DNA from: an uncultured Bacilli bacterium | Lineage (GTDB): Bacteria; Bacillota_I; Bacilli_A; RF39; UBA660 | NCBI GenBank assembly: GCA_934096755.1 | Contig: CAKOMU010000008.1 | Location: 1 to 28,493 of the forward strand | DNA length: 28,493 bases | Direction of reading: 5' to 3' | Shown: positions 15,983 through 24,246 of the stretch, in pieces | Numbering within the stretch: the first letter of the stretch is position 1 | How the letters are laid out: each line of letters starts with the position of its first letter | Position numbers and translations under genes: made by a program | Notes under the pieces: generated by a model | The model's input: the letters and a program-made list of their open reading frames with translations, nothing else | Told to the model about the DNA's origin: nothing | Databases searched by the model: none

Positions 15983-17699
15983 ATCTTACTTTAGTTCTAA
16001 CTAATTTTTTGTTTTCTTGTTTTTCTTTGTCTTTAGCTTCCATAACTTTTGGATCAAGTTTTCCATTATCAGTTCTTGGTAGTGCCTTTTCGTAATATTC
16101 AATATATCCAGGAAGTGCACTAGCACCTAAAGTTTTTTCTATTAAAGTAAATATTTTATCTTCTAGTACTTTTCTATCACAGTTAAAATTATTTAAACTT
16201 ACATGATAACTTGGTAAAAATTGTTCCTTATCATCTGGAATTGATGTAACTATTACTTCTCTTATTTCTGGGATTTGAAGAAGTATTTGTTCAATTTGTT
16301 CAGGATAAATATTATCTACACCAGAAACAAAGTTTCTTTTAACTCGACCTACAAATTCATATTCACCATTTTCGTGTTTAACAGCAACATCTTTTGTATT
16401 ATACCATTTAACACCATTTTCATCATATACAAATACAGCATTGGTTTCGGCTTCATTTTCATGATATCTAAGCATCATTCCAGGACCATTTACTAGTAAA
16501 ACTCCAGGAGTTTCCAAAGGCATGTCTTCAAATGTTTTGGGATCAGCAATTTTTGAATTTACAAATGGAATTGGATATCCTATTGTTCCTGGGGTATTTT
16601 TTCCACCTAGGCATACATGCGTCGGAGCCCACATTTCTGTTAATCCTAAACCATTTCCAATTGGTGTTATGCAGCCAGCATATTCTAAGGCTTTATTTGC
16701 TTCCTTAAGTTTTTGAGGTTTAAACATTTCACCACCTGACAAAGGTTGAATTAAGTTTTCCAAAGTCCATGGTTTTAAACTAGGATCTTGGGCTAATATT
16801 TCCCAGTGAACAGGTCCGCCCATAGCACCATTTGCATGAGTTCTTACAAGTTCACTATAAAAATCTTTTGGTAAAGCTTTTAATGTTAAAGCATATTCTA
16901 AATTTTTACATAAAGCATAGTGTAGGACCAATCTTCCAAAACACATATGGCCAAAAGGAATATTTCCTAAATGAACCATACCAGGTTCTAATATTAATAC
17001 ATAATCTAGTGCTTTTACAACACTATTTAAAGCACCGCCATCTAAGTCAACACCTTTATGAACACCACTAGATCCACCAGTAAACATAATATCAGTAGTA
17101 GTTCCTTTTACATGTTTTGGATATTCTACATCAATATAATCCTTACCATCTGCGACAATACTCATTAAATTGTTACCTTTCTTTAAAATTTTATTACCAG
17201 TTAGTAATTGTTTGGCATTATAAAGAAGTTTTAAACCATTTTTATCTAAAGACTCTAGTGGAGAATATAAAATCGGCGTAATATTTAAACTCTTTGCAGG
17301 ATTTTTAAAATTTCCATGCATCATGTCAACAGAAATAATAAATTCAGGTTTTGTCATTTCTATATCTCTTTGCATCTTATACTCATTATTAAGTGGGCTT
17401 AATCCAATAACTTGAGCTCCAAGTTTTTTTAGTGCATAAAGTAGGAATACTGACTCTGGAGTATTCACAACTATAATACCTACTTTAGTATCTTTGTGTA
17501 TCCCTCTTTTGTATAGTGCACGAGCAAATTCATCAATTCTTTCATGTAATTCTTCATATGATATTTTTTTAGTATCAAATGATAAAGCTGTATCATTCAT
17601 ATGATTTTTATTTCTTTCAAGTAAAAAATCATATTCATTACCTTCTGGTAAAGTGTCTTCTTTCATTTCTTTCGTATAGTAATCATAAAATTTTTCCAT
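15981..17699 (-). CDS. AMP-forming acyl-CoA synthetase/ligase family enzyme
   Basis: The 572-residue protein is an ANL-superfamily adenylate-forming enzyme. The phosphate loop reads MFTGGSSGVHKG (about 205-216). GNGLGLTEMW corresponds to the A5 motif. YNTKDVAV takes the place of the usual TGD, keeping the Asp. FVGRVKRNFVSGVDNIYPEQIE is the hinge region. LPRTDNGKLD carries the C-terminal catalytic Lys. It would activate a carboxylic acid as an adenylate and usually transfer it to CoA; the substrate is not evident. GGTGAGGA precedes ATG. It is transcribed alone, downstream of a divergent Xre gene and upstream of the phosphorelay operon. The C-terminal tail (about 557-572) is very basic. Confidence 0.85.
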   Translation of the reverse strand: MEKFYDYYTKEMKEDTLPEGNEYDFLLERNKNHMNDTALSFDTKKISYEELHERIDEFARALYKRGIHKDTKVGIIVVNTPESVFLLYALKKLGAQVIGLSPLNNEYKMQRDIEMTKPEFIISVDMMHGNFKNPAKSLNITPILYSPLESLDKNGLKLLYNAKQLLTGNKILKKGNNLMSIVADGKDYIDVEYPKHVKGTTTDIMFTGGSSGVHKGVDLDGGALNSVVKALDYVLILEPGMVHLGNIPFGHMCFGRLVLHYALCKNLEYALTLKALPKDFYSELVRTHANGAMGGPVHWEILAQDPSLKPWTLENLIQPLSGGEMFKPQKLKEANKALEYAGCITPIGNGLGLTEMWAPTHVCLGGKNTPGTIGYPIPFVNSKIADPKTFEDMPLETPGVLLVNGPGMMLRYHENEAETNAVFVYDENGVKWYNTKDVAVKHENGEYEFVGRVKRNFVSGVDNIYPEQIEQILLQIPEIREVIVTSIPDDKEQFLPSYHVSLNNFNCDRKVLEDKIFTLIEKTLGASALPGYIEYYEKALPRTDNGKLDPKVMEAKDKEKQENKKLVRTKVR

Positions 17700-17719
17700 A
17701 TTTTCCTCACCTTATCTTG

Positions 17720-17748
17720 ATTATACAAAATTTAATACGATTTAACAA
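17720..17748 (-). promoter_or_regulatory. Promoter for the acyl-CoA-synthetase-like gene
   Basis: On the minus strand TTGTTA (17743-17748), 17 bases, then TATAAT (17720-17725), ending about 20 bases before the ATG. Confidence 0.6.
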
Positions 17749-17756
17749 TACTTACG

Positions 17757-17785
17757 TTGAATTTTAGTATCATATTTGATACAAT
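17757..17785 (+). promoter_or_regulatory. Promoter for the xre-methyltransferase pair
   Basis: TTGAAT (17757-17762), 17 bases, then TACAAT (17780-17785) preceded by TGA (extended -10). Confidence 0.6.
17767..17782. promoter_or_regulatory. Probable Xre operator
   Basis: GTATCA-TATT-TGATAC is a perfect 6-4-6 inverted repeat lying between the -35 and -10 of the xre promoter. This is where an autorepressor would bind. Confidence 0.55.
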
Positions 17786-17802
17786 TTTGTTGGTGAGAAC
17801 GT

Positions 17803-18066
17803 ATGGACTATGATAACAATTATATAGAAACTAAATACAATGCTTTAGAATTAAATCAAATGTTTATAAAAGATTTCATTGCCTTTCGTAAACAAAATAA
17901 CTTAACACAAGAATTATTTTCAAAATATGCAGGTGTTTCTAGAGAAAAGATTGCTCGTATAGAATGTGGGAAATGTTCTCCTACAATTATGAGTATTCTT
18001 AAAATTTTGGGTCCAATAGGATATACAATAAAAATTGAGAAGGTGAAAGAAAGTGAACGAAAATAA
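17803..18066 (+). CDS. Xre-family helix-turn-helix regulator
   Basis: The 87-residue protein has a Cro/CI-type helix-turn-helix in residues 27-70: FRKQNNLTQELFSKYAGVSREKI, then IECGKCSPTIMSILKIL. There is no second domain, so it is a small DNA-binding protein, probably dimeric. GGTGAG precedes the start. A perfect inverted repeat in its own promoter suggests autorepression and possibly control of the divergent acyl-CoA-synthetase-like gene. The methyltransferase gene starts 14 bases before its stop, so the two are translated together. Confidence 0.87.
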   Translation: MDYDNNYIETKYNALELNQMFIKDFIAFRKQNNLTQELFSKYAGVSREKIARIECGKCSPTIMSILKILGPIGYTIKIEKVKESERK

Positions 18067-18835
18067 ATTAAATGAATACTATAATAAATTTAACGAAGAC
18101 AAAAGACTATCTCGAAGACATGGGATTGTAGAATTTGAAACAACCATCAAATACATTAATTATTATTTAAAAAAATTTAATAATCCTAAGATTTTAGATA
18201 TAGGTGCAGGGACTGGCAAATACTCTATTTATTACGCTAATAAAAATTATGATGTGACCGCTATTGAATTGGTTAAGCATAATTTAATGGTTATTAAAAA
18301 AAGAAGTAATTTAGTAAAAAGTTTTTTAGGTAATGCCAAGGATTTAAGCAAATGGCCAGATGAAACTTTTGATGTAGTATTGTTATTTGGACCAATGTAT
18401 CACTTAATTAGTTTTCAAGAAAAATTACAGGCTTTATTGGAAGCCAAAAGAGTTACAAAACGCAACGGATTAATCTTTATTAGTTATTATATGAATGAAT
18501 ATGCCATAATTAAGCACGGATTTATCGATCAACATATCATGACAGCTCTAGCTAATCAAAAAATTGATGAAAATTTTAAAATTATTTGTTGTGATGATGA
18601 ATTGTATAGTATGGTAAGATTAGAAGACATCAATCAATTAAGAAAAGATGCCAATCTAAAAAGAATAAAAATACTGGCTCAAGATGGTGCTAGTGACTAT
18701 ATAAGAAGAAATCTTAACGCTTTAAGTGAAGAAGAATTTGCTCTTTATTTAAAATATCATTTTAGTATTTGTGAACGTAAAGAGTTACTAGGAGCATCCA
18801 GTCATGTATTAGACATTTTAAGAAAAGTAGATTAA
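18053..18835 (+). CDS. Class I SAM-dependent methyltransferase
   Basis: The 260-residue protein has motif I ILDIGAGTGKYS (47-58), an acidic motif II (VTAIEL) and DVVLLFGPMYHL as motif IV, as in UbiE/Methyltransf_11-type enzymes. It lacks the NPPY/DPPY and PCQ motifs of DNA methyltransferases, so a small-molecule substrate is more likely. The start codon is GTG with AAGGTG upstream, overlapping the xre gene. The family often modifies metabolites or confers resistance; the substrate is unknown. It ends at a bidirectional terminator. Confidence 0.85.
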   Translation: MNENKLNEYYNKFNEDKRLSRRHGIVEFETTIKYINYYLKKFNNPKILDIGAGTGKYSIYYANKNYDVTAIELVKHNLMVIKKRSNLVKSFLGNAKDLSKWPDETFDVVLLFGPMYHLISFQEKLQALLEAKRVTKRNGLIFISYYMNEYAIIKHGFIDQHIMTALANQKIDENFKIICCDDELYSMVRLEDINQLRKDANLKRIKILAQDGASDYIRRNLNALSEEEFALYLKYHFSICERKELLGASSHVLDILRKVD

Positions 18836-18861
18836 AACCATCATTTTTAAGTGATGGTTTT
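18834..18861. terminator. Bidirectional terminator between methyltransferase and S51 peptidase
   Basis: AAAACCATCA (18834-18843) pairs with TGATGGTTTT (18852-18861) around an 8-base loop, with T-runs on both strands. It overlaps the methyltransferase stop codon and the 3' end of the opposite gene. Confidence 0.85.
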
Positions 18862-19524
18862 TACTTGGCCAAATTTAATGATTTCTCCCGTGTGACGATT
18901 AAAGCATATGGCACCATTTTCTTTTAAACAATAAATGTTTTTATGGTAAAGATGCGATATATTTTGTAATTTTTGTAAATAATAAAAGTTGTCACTACTA
19001 TGAACATCAATCCAAAAATTATCTTTAATTAAACCTAAGCCCGGATAAAAAGCAAAATATTTATAGTAGTTATTTTTAGCAGTAATAAAATATTTAGAAA
19101 ATTGAAGACAAGCACCAGCACTTTCCCCGATGATAATCTTGGTAAAATATTTAAAATCGTACAATAGATCATAATCTAGAGCAATTTTTTGATAAAGCAT
19201 CTCCGGATTGCCTCCAGGTAATACAATAATATCGGCTCCTTTAATTTTTCTTTTAAAACTCTCTTTAGTTTCTAAATAACAATTTATAACTTCAATATTT
19301 TCTTTTAAAACTCCTACCTTTATTAAAGGTTCAAAATATTTATTATATCTTTTACCATTTTTCAAAAAATAATCATTGGCAAATTTATCTTGATCTAGTT
19401 CTTGAGCAAATGCTAATGGTATAATTAATGCTTTTGTATCTTTAGTGATTCTAGCTTTTAAATGTTCAACTATAAGGGGAAAACCTAATTCTATGTCACT
19501 TAGTAAATAGCTATAAGAATTCAT
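18847..19524 (-). CDS. Peptidase S51 family protein (PepE/cyanophycinase-like)
   Basis: The 225-residue protein has VLPGGNPEMLY (101-111) and the nucleophile elbow IIGESAGACL with Ser135. FYPGLGLI and a His at about 174 (WIDVHS) follow. This matches the S51 serine-peptidase family, whose members include aspartyl dipeptidase PepE and cyanophycinase. The substrate cannot be told. Its ATG overlaps the stop of the synthetase-like gene (ATGA), so the two are translationally coupled. It is the last gene of a three-gene operon. Possible roles include trimming an aminoacyl or aspartyl conjugate made by its neighbours. Confidence 0.82.
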   Translation of the reverse strand: MNSYSYLLSDIELGFPLIVEHLKARITKDTKALIIPLAFAQELDQDKFANDYFLKNGKRYNKYFEPLIKVGVLKENIEVINCYLETKESFKRKIKGADIIVLPGGNPEMLYQKIALDYDLLYDFKYFTKIIIGESAGACLQFSKYFITAKNNYYKYFAFYPGLGLIKDNFWIDVHSSDNFYYLQKLQNISHLYHKNIYCLKENGAICFNRHTGEIIKFGQVKTIT

Positions 19525-20567
19525 TTTAAAAGTTCCCTTTTCATAGTTTTCACATTATTTTGCATGTTTATTTTTCGCATTAATATTTCATCTATAGATT
19601 TAGTACTTTTAGCTTCCTTAATTAATGACTGATAAAGTAAATCTATTTGACTGGAATCAAGACTATTTAAATAACTAATAGTACTTTTAGACCAAACATT
19701 ATCTTTTTTCTTCCAATGTAAATTATAAAGAATAAATAATTTTTTATAGTTAGCAGAGTCATGAACAAAATAATTATTTGTAATAGGACTTTTATCTAAA
19801 TATGGTGTAGCAATAAAATGTAATTTTTTGGAAGAATTAATTTTTGCTAAGTAATTCATAAAGTACATGATAAATAATTGATGATTGCTAGCAATGAGAA
19901 TTTGTTCTTCTCCTGGTAATTTATGAAAATAATTACTCCATATAAAGTCTATATCAATATTAAATACTTGGTTATCATAAACAATGGCATAACCTGTTTT
20001 TCGTTTTTTACTAATCAACATCTCAGTATTTTGAAACTTTTTGGTTAATTCAGTTATTTCGCTTTGTAAAAAACTAGGAGTAATAGAAATATCGGAATCA
20101 ACTGAATAATTTAGAGGTAAAACTAAAGACTTTTCTGTCATTAAACGACAAGGCATATTACAACAATTACATATAATTTGGCCTTTATCAAAGTGATATA
20201 GTTTGCTATTTGCAACTACAGACCTTGAAAGCATATCTACTTTACCACAAGCACATAAATACTTTTCGACATTTTTAACTTTAATTATCCCAGCAAAAAG
20301 CATTTTTTCAAGTATTGGCATAATATTATTGGCATAGTGTTCATCAATAAATAACTGATTGTAATTAATACCATTATTTTTAATATCATTTAAATAAGTA
20401 TAAACATTTTTGGAAACATCTTTATAACTATTTAAAGTGTTCATACAAAAAACTTTTTCAGCATTTAATATAGTACCTAATGTGTCCATAATAGTTGGGC
20501 CTACCAGCATCCCAATATTGGTTTCACCTTGAGGTTTAATAGGCATTGTGGCAATTATTTTATCCAT
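19521..20567 (-). CDS. Class I aminoacyl-tRNA-synthetase-like protein (MetRS-like core, no anticodon domain)
   Basis: I do not recognise a named family. The 348-residue protein starts like a class I synthetase: TMPIKPQGETNIGMLVGP, where NIGM could replace HIGH. A helical stretch (FIDEHYANNIMPILEKMLFAGII) and a Cys cluster follow (C105, C107, C133, C135, C136, C140), like the zinc knuckle of MetRS. ILIASNHQLFIMYFMNYL resembles the second half of the Rossmann fold, and YLDKS (256-260) could be a degenerate KMSKS. There is no anticodon-binding domain. It overlaps the nucleotidyltransferase gene by 13 bases and the S51 peptidase gene by 4. It may activate an amino acid for a product other than translation. 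Confidence 0.5.
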   Translation of the reverse strand: MDKIIATMPIKPQGETNIGMLVGPTIMDTLGTILNAEKVFCMNTLNSYKDVSKNVYTYLNDIKNNGINYNQLFIDEHYANNIMPILEKMLFAGIIKVKNVEKYLCACGKVDMLSRSVVANSKLYHFDKGQIICNCCNMPCRLMTEKSLVLPLNYSVDSDISITPSFLQSEITELTKKFQNTEMLISKKRKTGYAIVYDNQVFNIDIDFIWSNYFHKLPGEEQILIASNHQLFIMYFMNYLAKINSSKKLHFIATPYLDKSPITNNYFVHDSANYKKLFILYNLHWKKKDNVWSKSTISYLNSLDSSQIDLLYQSLIKEAKSTKSIDEILMRKINMQNNVKTMKRELLK

Positions 20568-21685
20568 GTTTTTAATCCTTCTTTCATATTTGTTTTAATA
20601 GTATTTAAAATTTCATAATCTTGAGCTAGTGAATTATGATAGTAATTTTCATATTTTTGAGTAAACTCTAACATATTTAGAGTATCATGATTACGAGAAC
20701 TAAAATTAATATTTTCTTTTAAACATAAGTATTCTACTCTTTCTAGAAAGAATAAATATTGAAAAACATTTACTTTAAATGATTTTGACAATTTACGATA
20801 ATCAATCAAATGAATTTTTTTATTTTGCAAGTATTGATACTCACTACAAAATAAGAGATAAGTATTAATTAAATCCATATTTTGGACTTTTAATATGTTA
20901 TTCAGTTTAGAAACTGTATTTAAAGTAAAAATATCGGTATTATTTGTTAATTTTTGCAAAAACTGTCTTACATTTTGCCTAAAATTTGGCCAAGATAAGT
21001 GTTTGTAAAGATTTTTAATCGTCTTTCTTAATTGTTTTTTACTTTGCATATTTAAGCCTAAAAAAGAAATAAGCCATTCGTGATCAAAAGTTGTATTATT
21101 TAGGTAGCGAACAAAATCTTGGTAACTTCTGGTCGAATTATATATTTGCGGATAGACATTTTCATAATGCGGCCTAGTTATAAATCCTAACCTATCATGA
21201 TTAGCAAATTCGATGTAGTGTTTTTCATCTGGCTTAAATTTTTGCTTACATGGCGGTAAAGTATAAAGCATAATTGTATGGACTTTGTCCCGGCCTACAT
21301 AATAAAATATTTGCGACAAGGAAACATTGATAATTTCTTCGATTACCATAACATCTTTGGAATAATCTTTTAAAAATAAGATGTCTAAGTCAATATCGCT
21401 AGTAGTTCTAGCGCCATGTTTTGATAAACTACCATGCAAAAAATAAATAGGTTTTGATATTTTCCAAAATTTATGATATTTTTTTAAAACTTGCTTAATA
21501 ATTTTTATCTTGATCTTTTCATTTCTTTGTAATATACGACAATATTGATAATAATCGAATGTTTGACAAATTTTTTGAGGATTAAACTTAGATAAAAAAT
21601 ACTTAGTATATTGGTTTTGGTATTTTTCAATAATACCAGTAACATACTTTTTTGATAAATTTTTATTAGCGCAAGTAAATTTCAT
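20555..21685 (-). CDS. Pol-beta-superfamily nucleotidyltransferase
   Basis: The 376-residue protein carries the nucleotidyltransferase signature FLHGSLSKHGARTTSDIDLDIL (82-103): Gly-Ser followed by Asp97 and Asp99 for metal binding. The C-terminal 250 residues are helical and basic, of unknown family. Related enzymes adenylylate antibiotics, tRNA or proteins. An ATG at 21718 is open, but it lies upstream of a TATAAT (21710-21715). ATG 21685 has GAGAGGAAAA ahead, so I chose it. It is first of three overlapping genes. I cannot tell what it modifies. Confidence 0.75.
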   Translation of the reverse strand: MKFTCANKNLSKKYVTGIIEKYQNQYTKYFLSKFNPQKICQTFDYYQYCRILQRNEKIKIKIIKQVLKKYHKFWKISKPIYFLHGSLSKHGARTTSDIDLDILFLKDYSKDVMVIEEIINVSLSQIFYYVGRDKVHTIMLYTLPPCKQKFKPDEKHYIEFANHDRLGFITRPHYENVYPQIYNSTRSYQDFVRYLNNTTFDHEWLISFLGLNMQSKKQLRKTIKNLYKHLSWPNFRQNVRQFLQKLTNNTDIFTLNTVSKLNNILKVQNMDLINTYLLFCSEYQYLQNKKIHLIDYRKLSKSFKVNVFQYLFFLERVEYLCLKENINFSSRNHDTLNMLEFTQKYENYYHNSLAQDYEILNTIKTNMKEGLKTWIK

Positions 21686-21709
21686 AAATATTTTCCTCTC
21701 TTGGATTGT

Positions 21710-21715
21710 ATTATA
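21710..21715 (-). promoter_or_regulatory. -10 element for the nucleotidyltransferase operon
   Basis: TATAAT preceded by TTG on the minus strand, about 25 bases before the chosen ATG. No good -35 is seen; the expected position falls inside the alaS terminator stem. Confidence 0.45.
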
Positions 21716-21726
21716 CAACTAAAATG

Positions 21727-21753
21727 CAAAAATAGTAAGCCAAAACTTACTAT
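21727..21753 (-). terminator. Terminator after alaS
   Basis: On the minus strand ATAGTAAG-TTTTGG-CTTACTAT is a perfect 8-pair hairpin followed by TTTTT. It includes the alaS stop codon. Confidence 0.88.
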
Positions 21754-23486
21754 TCTAAAATTGCTTTAATTCTTCTAACTCCAGCTGAAGATGCTTCTTC
21801 TTTAACAATTTTGAAGTGACCTAAAACATTTGTATTTTTTACATGAGGTCCTCCACATAATTCATGAGAAACTGTCCCAATGGAATAAACCGTAACGATA
21901 TCAGGATATTTTTCAATAAACATACATTCTGCACCACTTTTAAGAGCTTCTTCTTTCGTCATCTCTTTTACAGTGACATCCAAGCCCTCATTAATCCATT
22001 TATTAACTAAATCTTCTGCTTGTTTTTTTTCATCATCACTTAATTTATGATCACAGCTAAAGTCAAATCTCATTCTTTCATCAGTTATATTACTACCCAT
22101 TTGATGAACACTTGACCCAATGACTTCTTTTAATGCCGCATTAAGTAAGTGTGTGGCGGTATGGTATTTAGTTTCAATTTCACTGTTACCAGCTAAACCA
22201 CCCTTAAATTTACCAGCACTAGCAGTACGTGATAATTCTTGATGATGTTTAAATTCTTCTTGAAAGCCTTTGGTATCGACTTTTATACCTTGTTCATGGG
22301 CTAATTCTACAGTTAATTCAATAGGAAAACCATAAGTATCATACAAATGGAAAGCTGTTTTAGCATCAATGTCGTGAGTACTAACTTTAGCAAATTCTTT
22401 TAAACCTTTTTCCAAAGTTTTGGCAAATTTATTTTTTTCTTGTTTCAAAACATCTAGAACAACTTGTTTATTATCACTTAGTTCTTGATAATACTTTTGA
22501 TATTTTTCAATAATTAGAGTGGCAATTTGTTCATCCCAATTACTATTAATATCGATATTCAAACTTTTAGCATGACGTATAGCACGACGAATTAATCTTC
22601 TTAAAATATAGCCTTGATCAGTATTACTTGGTTTAATACCTGCTCGATCGGCACTAATGAAAACAGCAGTACGAATATGATCGGCGATGATACGCATGCT
22701 CTTTTCATTACCTTCATAAGGTAATTTAGATATATCGCAAATAAGTTTAATCACATCTTGCCAAATACTAGAAGCATAGTTATCATTAACACCTTCTAAA
22801 ATGGCTGTTATTCTTTCTACACCCATGCCCGTATCGACATTCTTTTTAGGAAGTTCTGTAACATTTCCATCATTGTCTTTAAAATATTGCATAAAAACAT
22901 TATTCCAAATTTCAACCCATCGATCATCTTCTGTATCAAAAGTTTCTGGTATTTCATCATCACTACGAAAATAAAATATTTCGGTATCAGGTCCACATGG
23001 ACCAGTAGTTCCTGCTATCCAAAAATTATCGTCAACAGTTTTAGCAATTCTTTCTTTTTTAATTCCTAAGCTTAACCATTTATTGTAACTAACTTCATCA
23101 AATGGCACTGAATCATTGCCTGCAAAAACCGTTACAGCAAGTTTCTCTACTGGGATATTTAAGACTGTGGTTAAAAATTCAAAACTCCAAGAAATAGATT
23201 CATCTTTAAAATAATCACCTAGAGACCAATTACCTAACATTTCAAAGAATGTGTGATGAGTTGTATCCCCTATTTCTTCTAAGTCATTAGTTCTTAAACA
23301 CTTTTGATAATCACAAAGGCGTGTACCATAAGGATGTGGTTGCCCCATTAAATAAGGTATTAATGGTTGCATCCCTGCAGTATTAAACAAAACCGATGGA
23401 TCATTTTCTGGTACAATTGGAGCCGATGGAATTTGCTTGTGTCCTTTGCTAACAAAAAAGTCAATGTATAAATCTTTTATATTCAA
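21750..23486 (-). CDS. alaS: Alanine-tRNA ligase, short form without the C-terminal domain
   Basis: The 578-residue protein has the class II catalytic core (FNTAGMQPLIPYL, CLRTNDLEEIGDTTHHTFFEMLGN, GPCGPDTEI, DTGMGVERI), the tRNA-recognition helices and an editing domain with HTATH (442-446) and CGGPH (544-548). It ends at GVRRIKAILE. The usual enzyme is about 870 residues; here the C-Ala domain and the barrel with a GGQ-type motif before the editing domain are missing. The 3' end is followed at once by a terminator, so this is not a frameshift. The start codon is TTG with GGAGGGATTAAA upstream, overlapping the kinase stop. It charges tRNA-Ala. Short forms are known to me from Patescibacteria. 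Confidence 0.93.
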   Translation of the reverse strand: MNIKDLYIDFFVSKGHKQIPSAPIVPENDPSVLFNTAGMQPLIPYLMGQPHPYGTRLCDYQKCLRTNDLEEIGDTTHHTFFEMLGNWSLGDYFKDESISWSFEFLTTVLNIPVEKLAVTVFAGNDSVPFDEVSYNKWLSLGIKKERIAKTVDDNFWIAGTTGPCGPDTEIFYFRSDDEIPETFDTEDDRWVEIWNNVFMQYFKDNDGNVTELPKKNVDTGMGVERITAILEGVNDNYASSIWQDVIKLICDISKLPYEGNEKSMRIIADHIRTAVFISADRAGIKPSNTDQGYILRRLIRRAIRHAKSLNIDINSNWDEQIATLIIEKYQKYYQELSDNKQVVLDVLKQEKNKFAKTLEKGLKEFAKVSTHDIDAKTAFHLYDTYGFPIELTVELAHEQGIKVDTKGFQEEFKHHQELSRTASAGKFKGGLAGNSEIETKYHTATHLLNAALKEVIGSSVHQMGSNITDERMRFDFSCDHKLSDDEKKQAEDLVNKWINEGLDVTVKEMTKEEALKSGAECMFIEKYPDIVTVYSIGTVSHELCGGPHVKNTNVLGHFKIVKEEASSAGVRRIKAILE

Positions 23487-24007
23487 TTTAATCCCTCCAA
23501 TATTTTAAATAGTTTTTCTTTTAATTCTTTTAAATCATCATTAGCAATGATATAATCAACATCATTAAACGTTTCTAGGGCTGTTTCAGTAATATCACTT
23601 TGCTGTTTAATAGATAATTTACTTGGTGCAAATTGATTAACAATAATCATGCTTGTCACATCTGGCCAATTATCTTTTATCTCTGTAAATTCCAATGGCA
23701 TACGTACATCGCAAATAATTAACACATCTACCATATGGGCATATACATCTAAATCTTGAATCATTCTTCTGGTAAAATAATGTTCATCTATATTTCTTAT
23801 CAATTTCCCAGTACTTTGTAAAAATTCGCGTGGTTTATTTTGACTAATGCCATCCCATTCAGTCATTTCTTTGGCAAATAATTTTAAATATTTGCTAAAC
23901 TCTGTAATAGCACATTTTTTTAATTTATATGTGTAATATTCTTCAATTAAACGAGCTACTTCATTTTTTCCACTACCACTTTTGCCCCCAACTAAAAATA
24001 CTTTCAT
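23483..24007 (-). CDS. P-loop nucleotide-kinase-like protein
   Basis: The 174-residue protein has a Walker A motif GGKSGSGKN at residues 7-15, with Asn instead of Ser/Thr at the last position. VLIICDVRMPLEF (about 95-107) is a Walker B-like strand. This resembles dephospho-CoA kinase or phage-type dNMP kinases, but the substrate is unknown. The start uses AAGGAGGAAAA. It lies between the Ala T-box leader and alaS and shares four bases with alaS (TTGA). It is therefore under alanine-tRNA control, which is unusual for a nucleotide kinase. It may be a hitch-hiker or have a link to tRNA or amino-acid metabolism. Confidence 0.75.
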   Translation of the reverse strand: MKVFLVGGKSGSGKNEVARLIEEYYTYKLKKCAITEFSKYLKLFAKEMTEWDGISQNKPREFLQSTGKLIRNIDEHYFTRRMIQDLDVYAHMVDVLIICDVRMPLEFTEIKDNWPDVTSMIIVNQFAPSKLSIKQQSDITETALETFNDVDYIIANDDLKELKEKLFKILEGLN

Positions 24008-24026
24008 TTTTCCTCCTTATTACAAT

Positions 24027-24211
24027 AAAAAAGAATGGCCCCTGTAAAGGAGTGCATAAAGCACGGTACCATCCTTTATTTAACTTAATTGTTCGTAACG
24101 TGAATAACGATTAATCTCTTTAAGTAGCAATTAAATAAACACACTATTCTTTTTCACCATCCAAGAACTCTCTAAAAATGCCTTTAAATAACATCTTAAA
24201 TCACTGATTAC
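24027..24211 (-). promoter_or_regulatory. T-box riboswitch leader, alanine-specific
   Basis: Minus-strand leader of the kinase-alaS operon. Stem I has AGAGAG and GGATGGTG. The specifier is GCT (24126-24128) followed by A and CTTAAA, which pairs with TTTAAG at the stem base. The T-box AAAGGATGGTACCG (core 24064-24071) is present. The antiterminator pairs AAAGGA with TCCTTT around a GTGC/GCAC stem. The alternative terminator uses GGGGCCATTC followed by TTTTTT (24027-24032). Uncharged tRNA-Ala, with an ACCA end matching TGGT, would stabilise the antiterminator and allow transcription. Confidence 0.92.
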
Positions 24212-24217
24212 AAAATA

Positions 24218-24246
24218 AATATATCATAATATGTTTTATTCATCAA
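24218..24246 (-). promoter_or_regulatory. Promoter for the T-box/kinase/alaS operon
   Basis: On the minus strand TTGATG (24241-24246), 17 bases, then TATATT (24218-24223) preceded by TGA. The -35 lies inside the end of the upstream permease gene. Confidence 0.55.

Noticed and set aside
17803..18835. Restriction-modification or toxin-antitoxin pair (Xre plus methyltransferase)
   Set aside because: The methyltransferase lacks DNA-methylase motifs, no nuclease or toxin is present, and the enzyme is of the small-molecule class.
21686..21750. Frameshift or broken gene as cause of the short alaS
   Set aside because: The stop is within a perfect terminator and the next operon's promoter follows at once; there is no room for a lost C-terminal domain.
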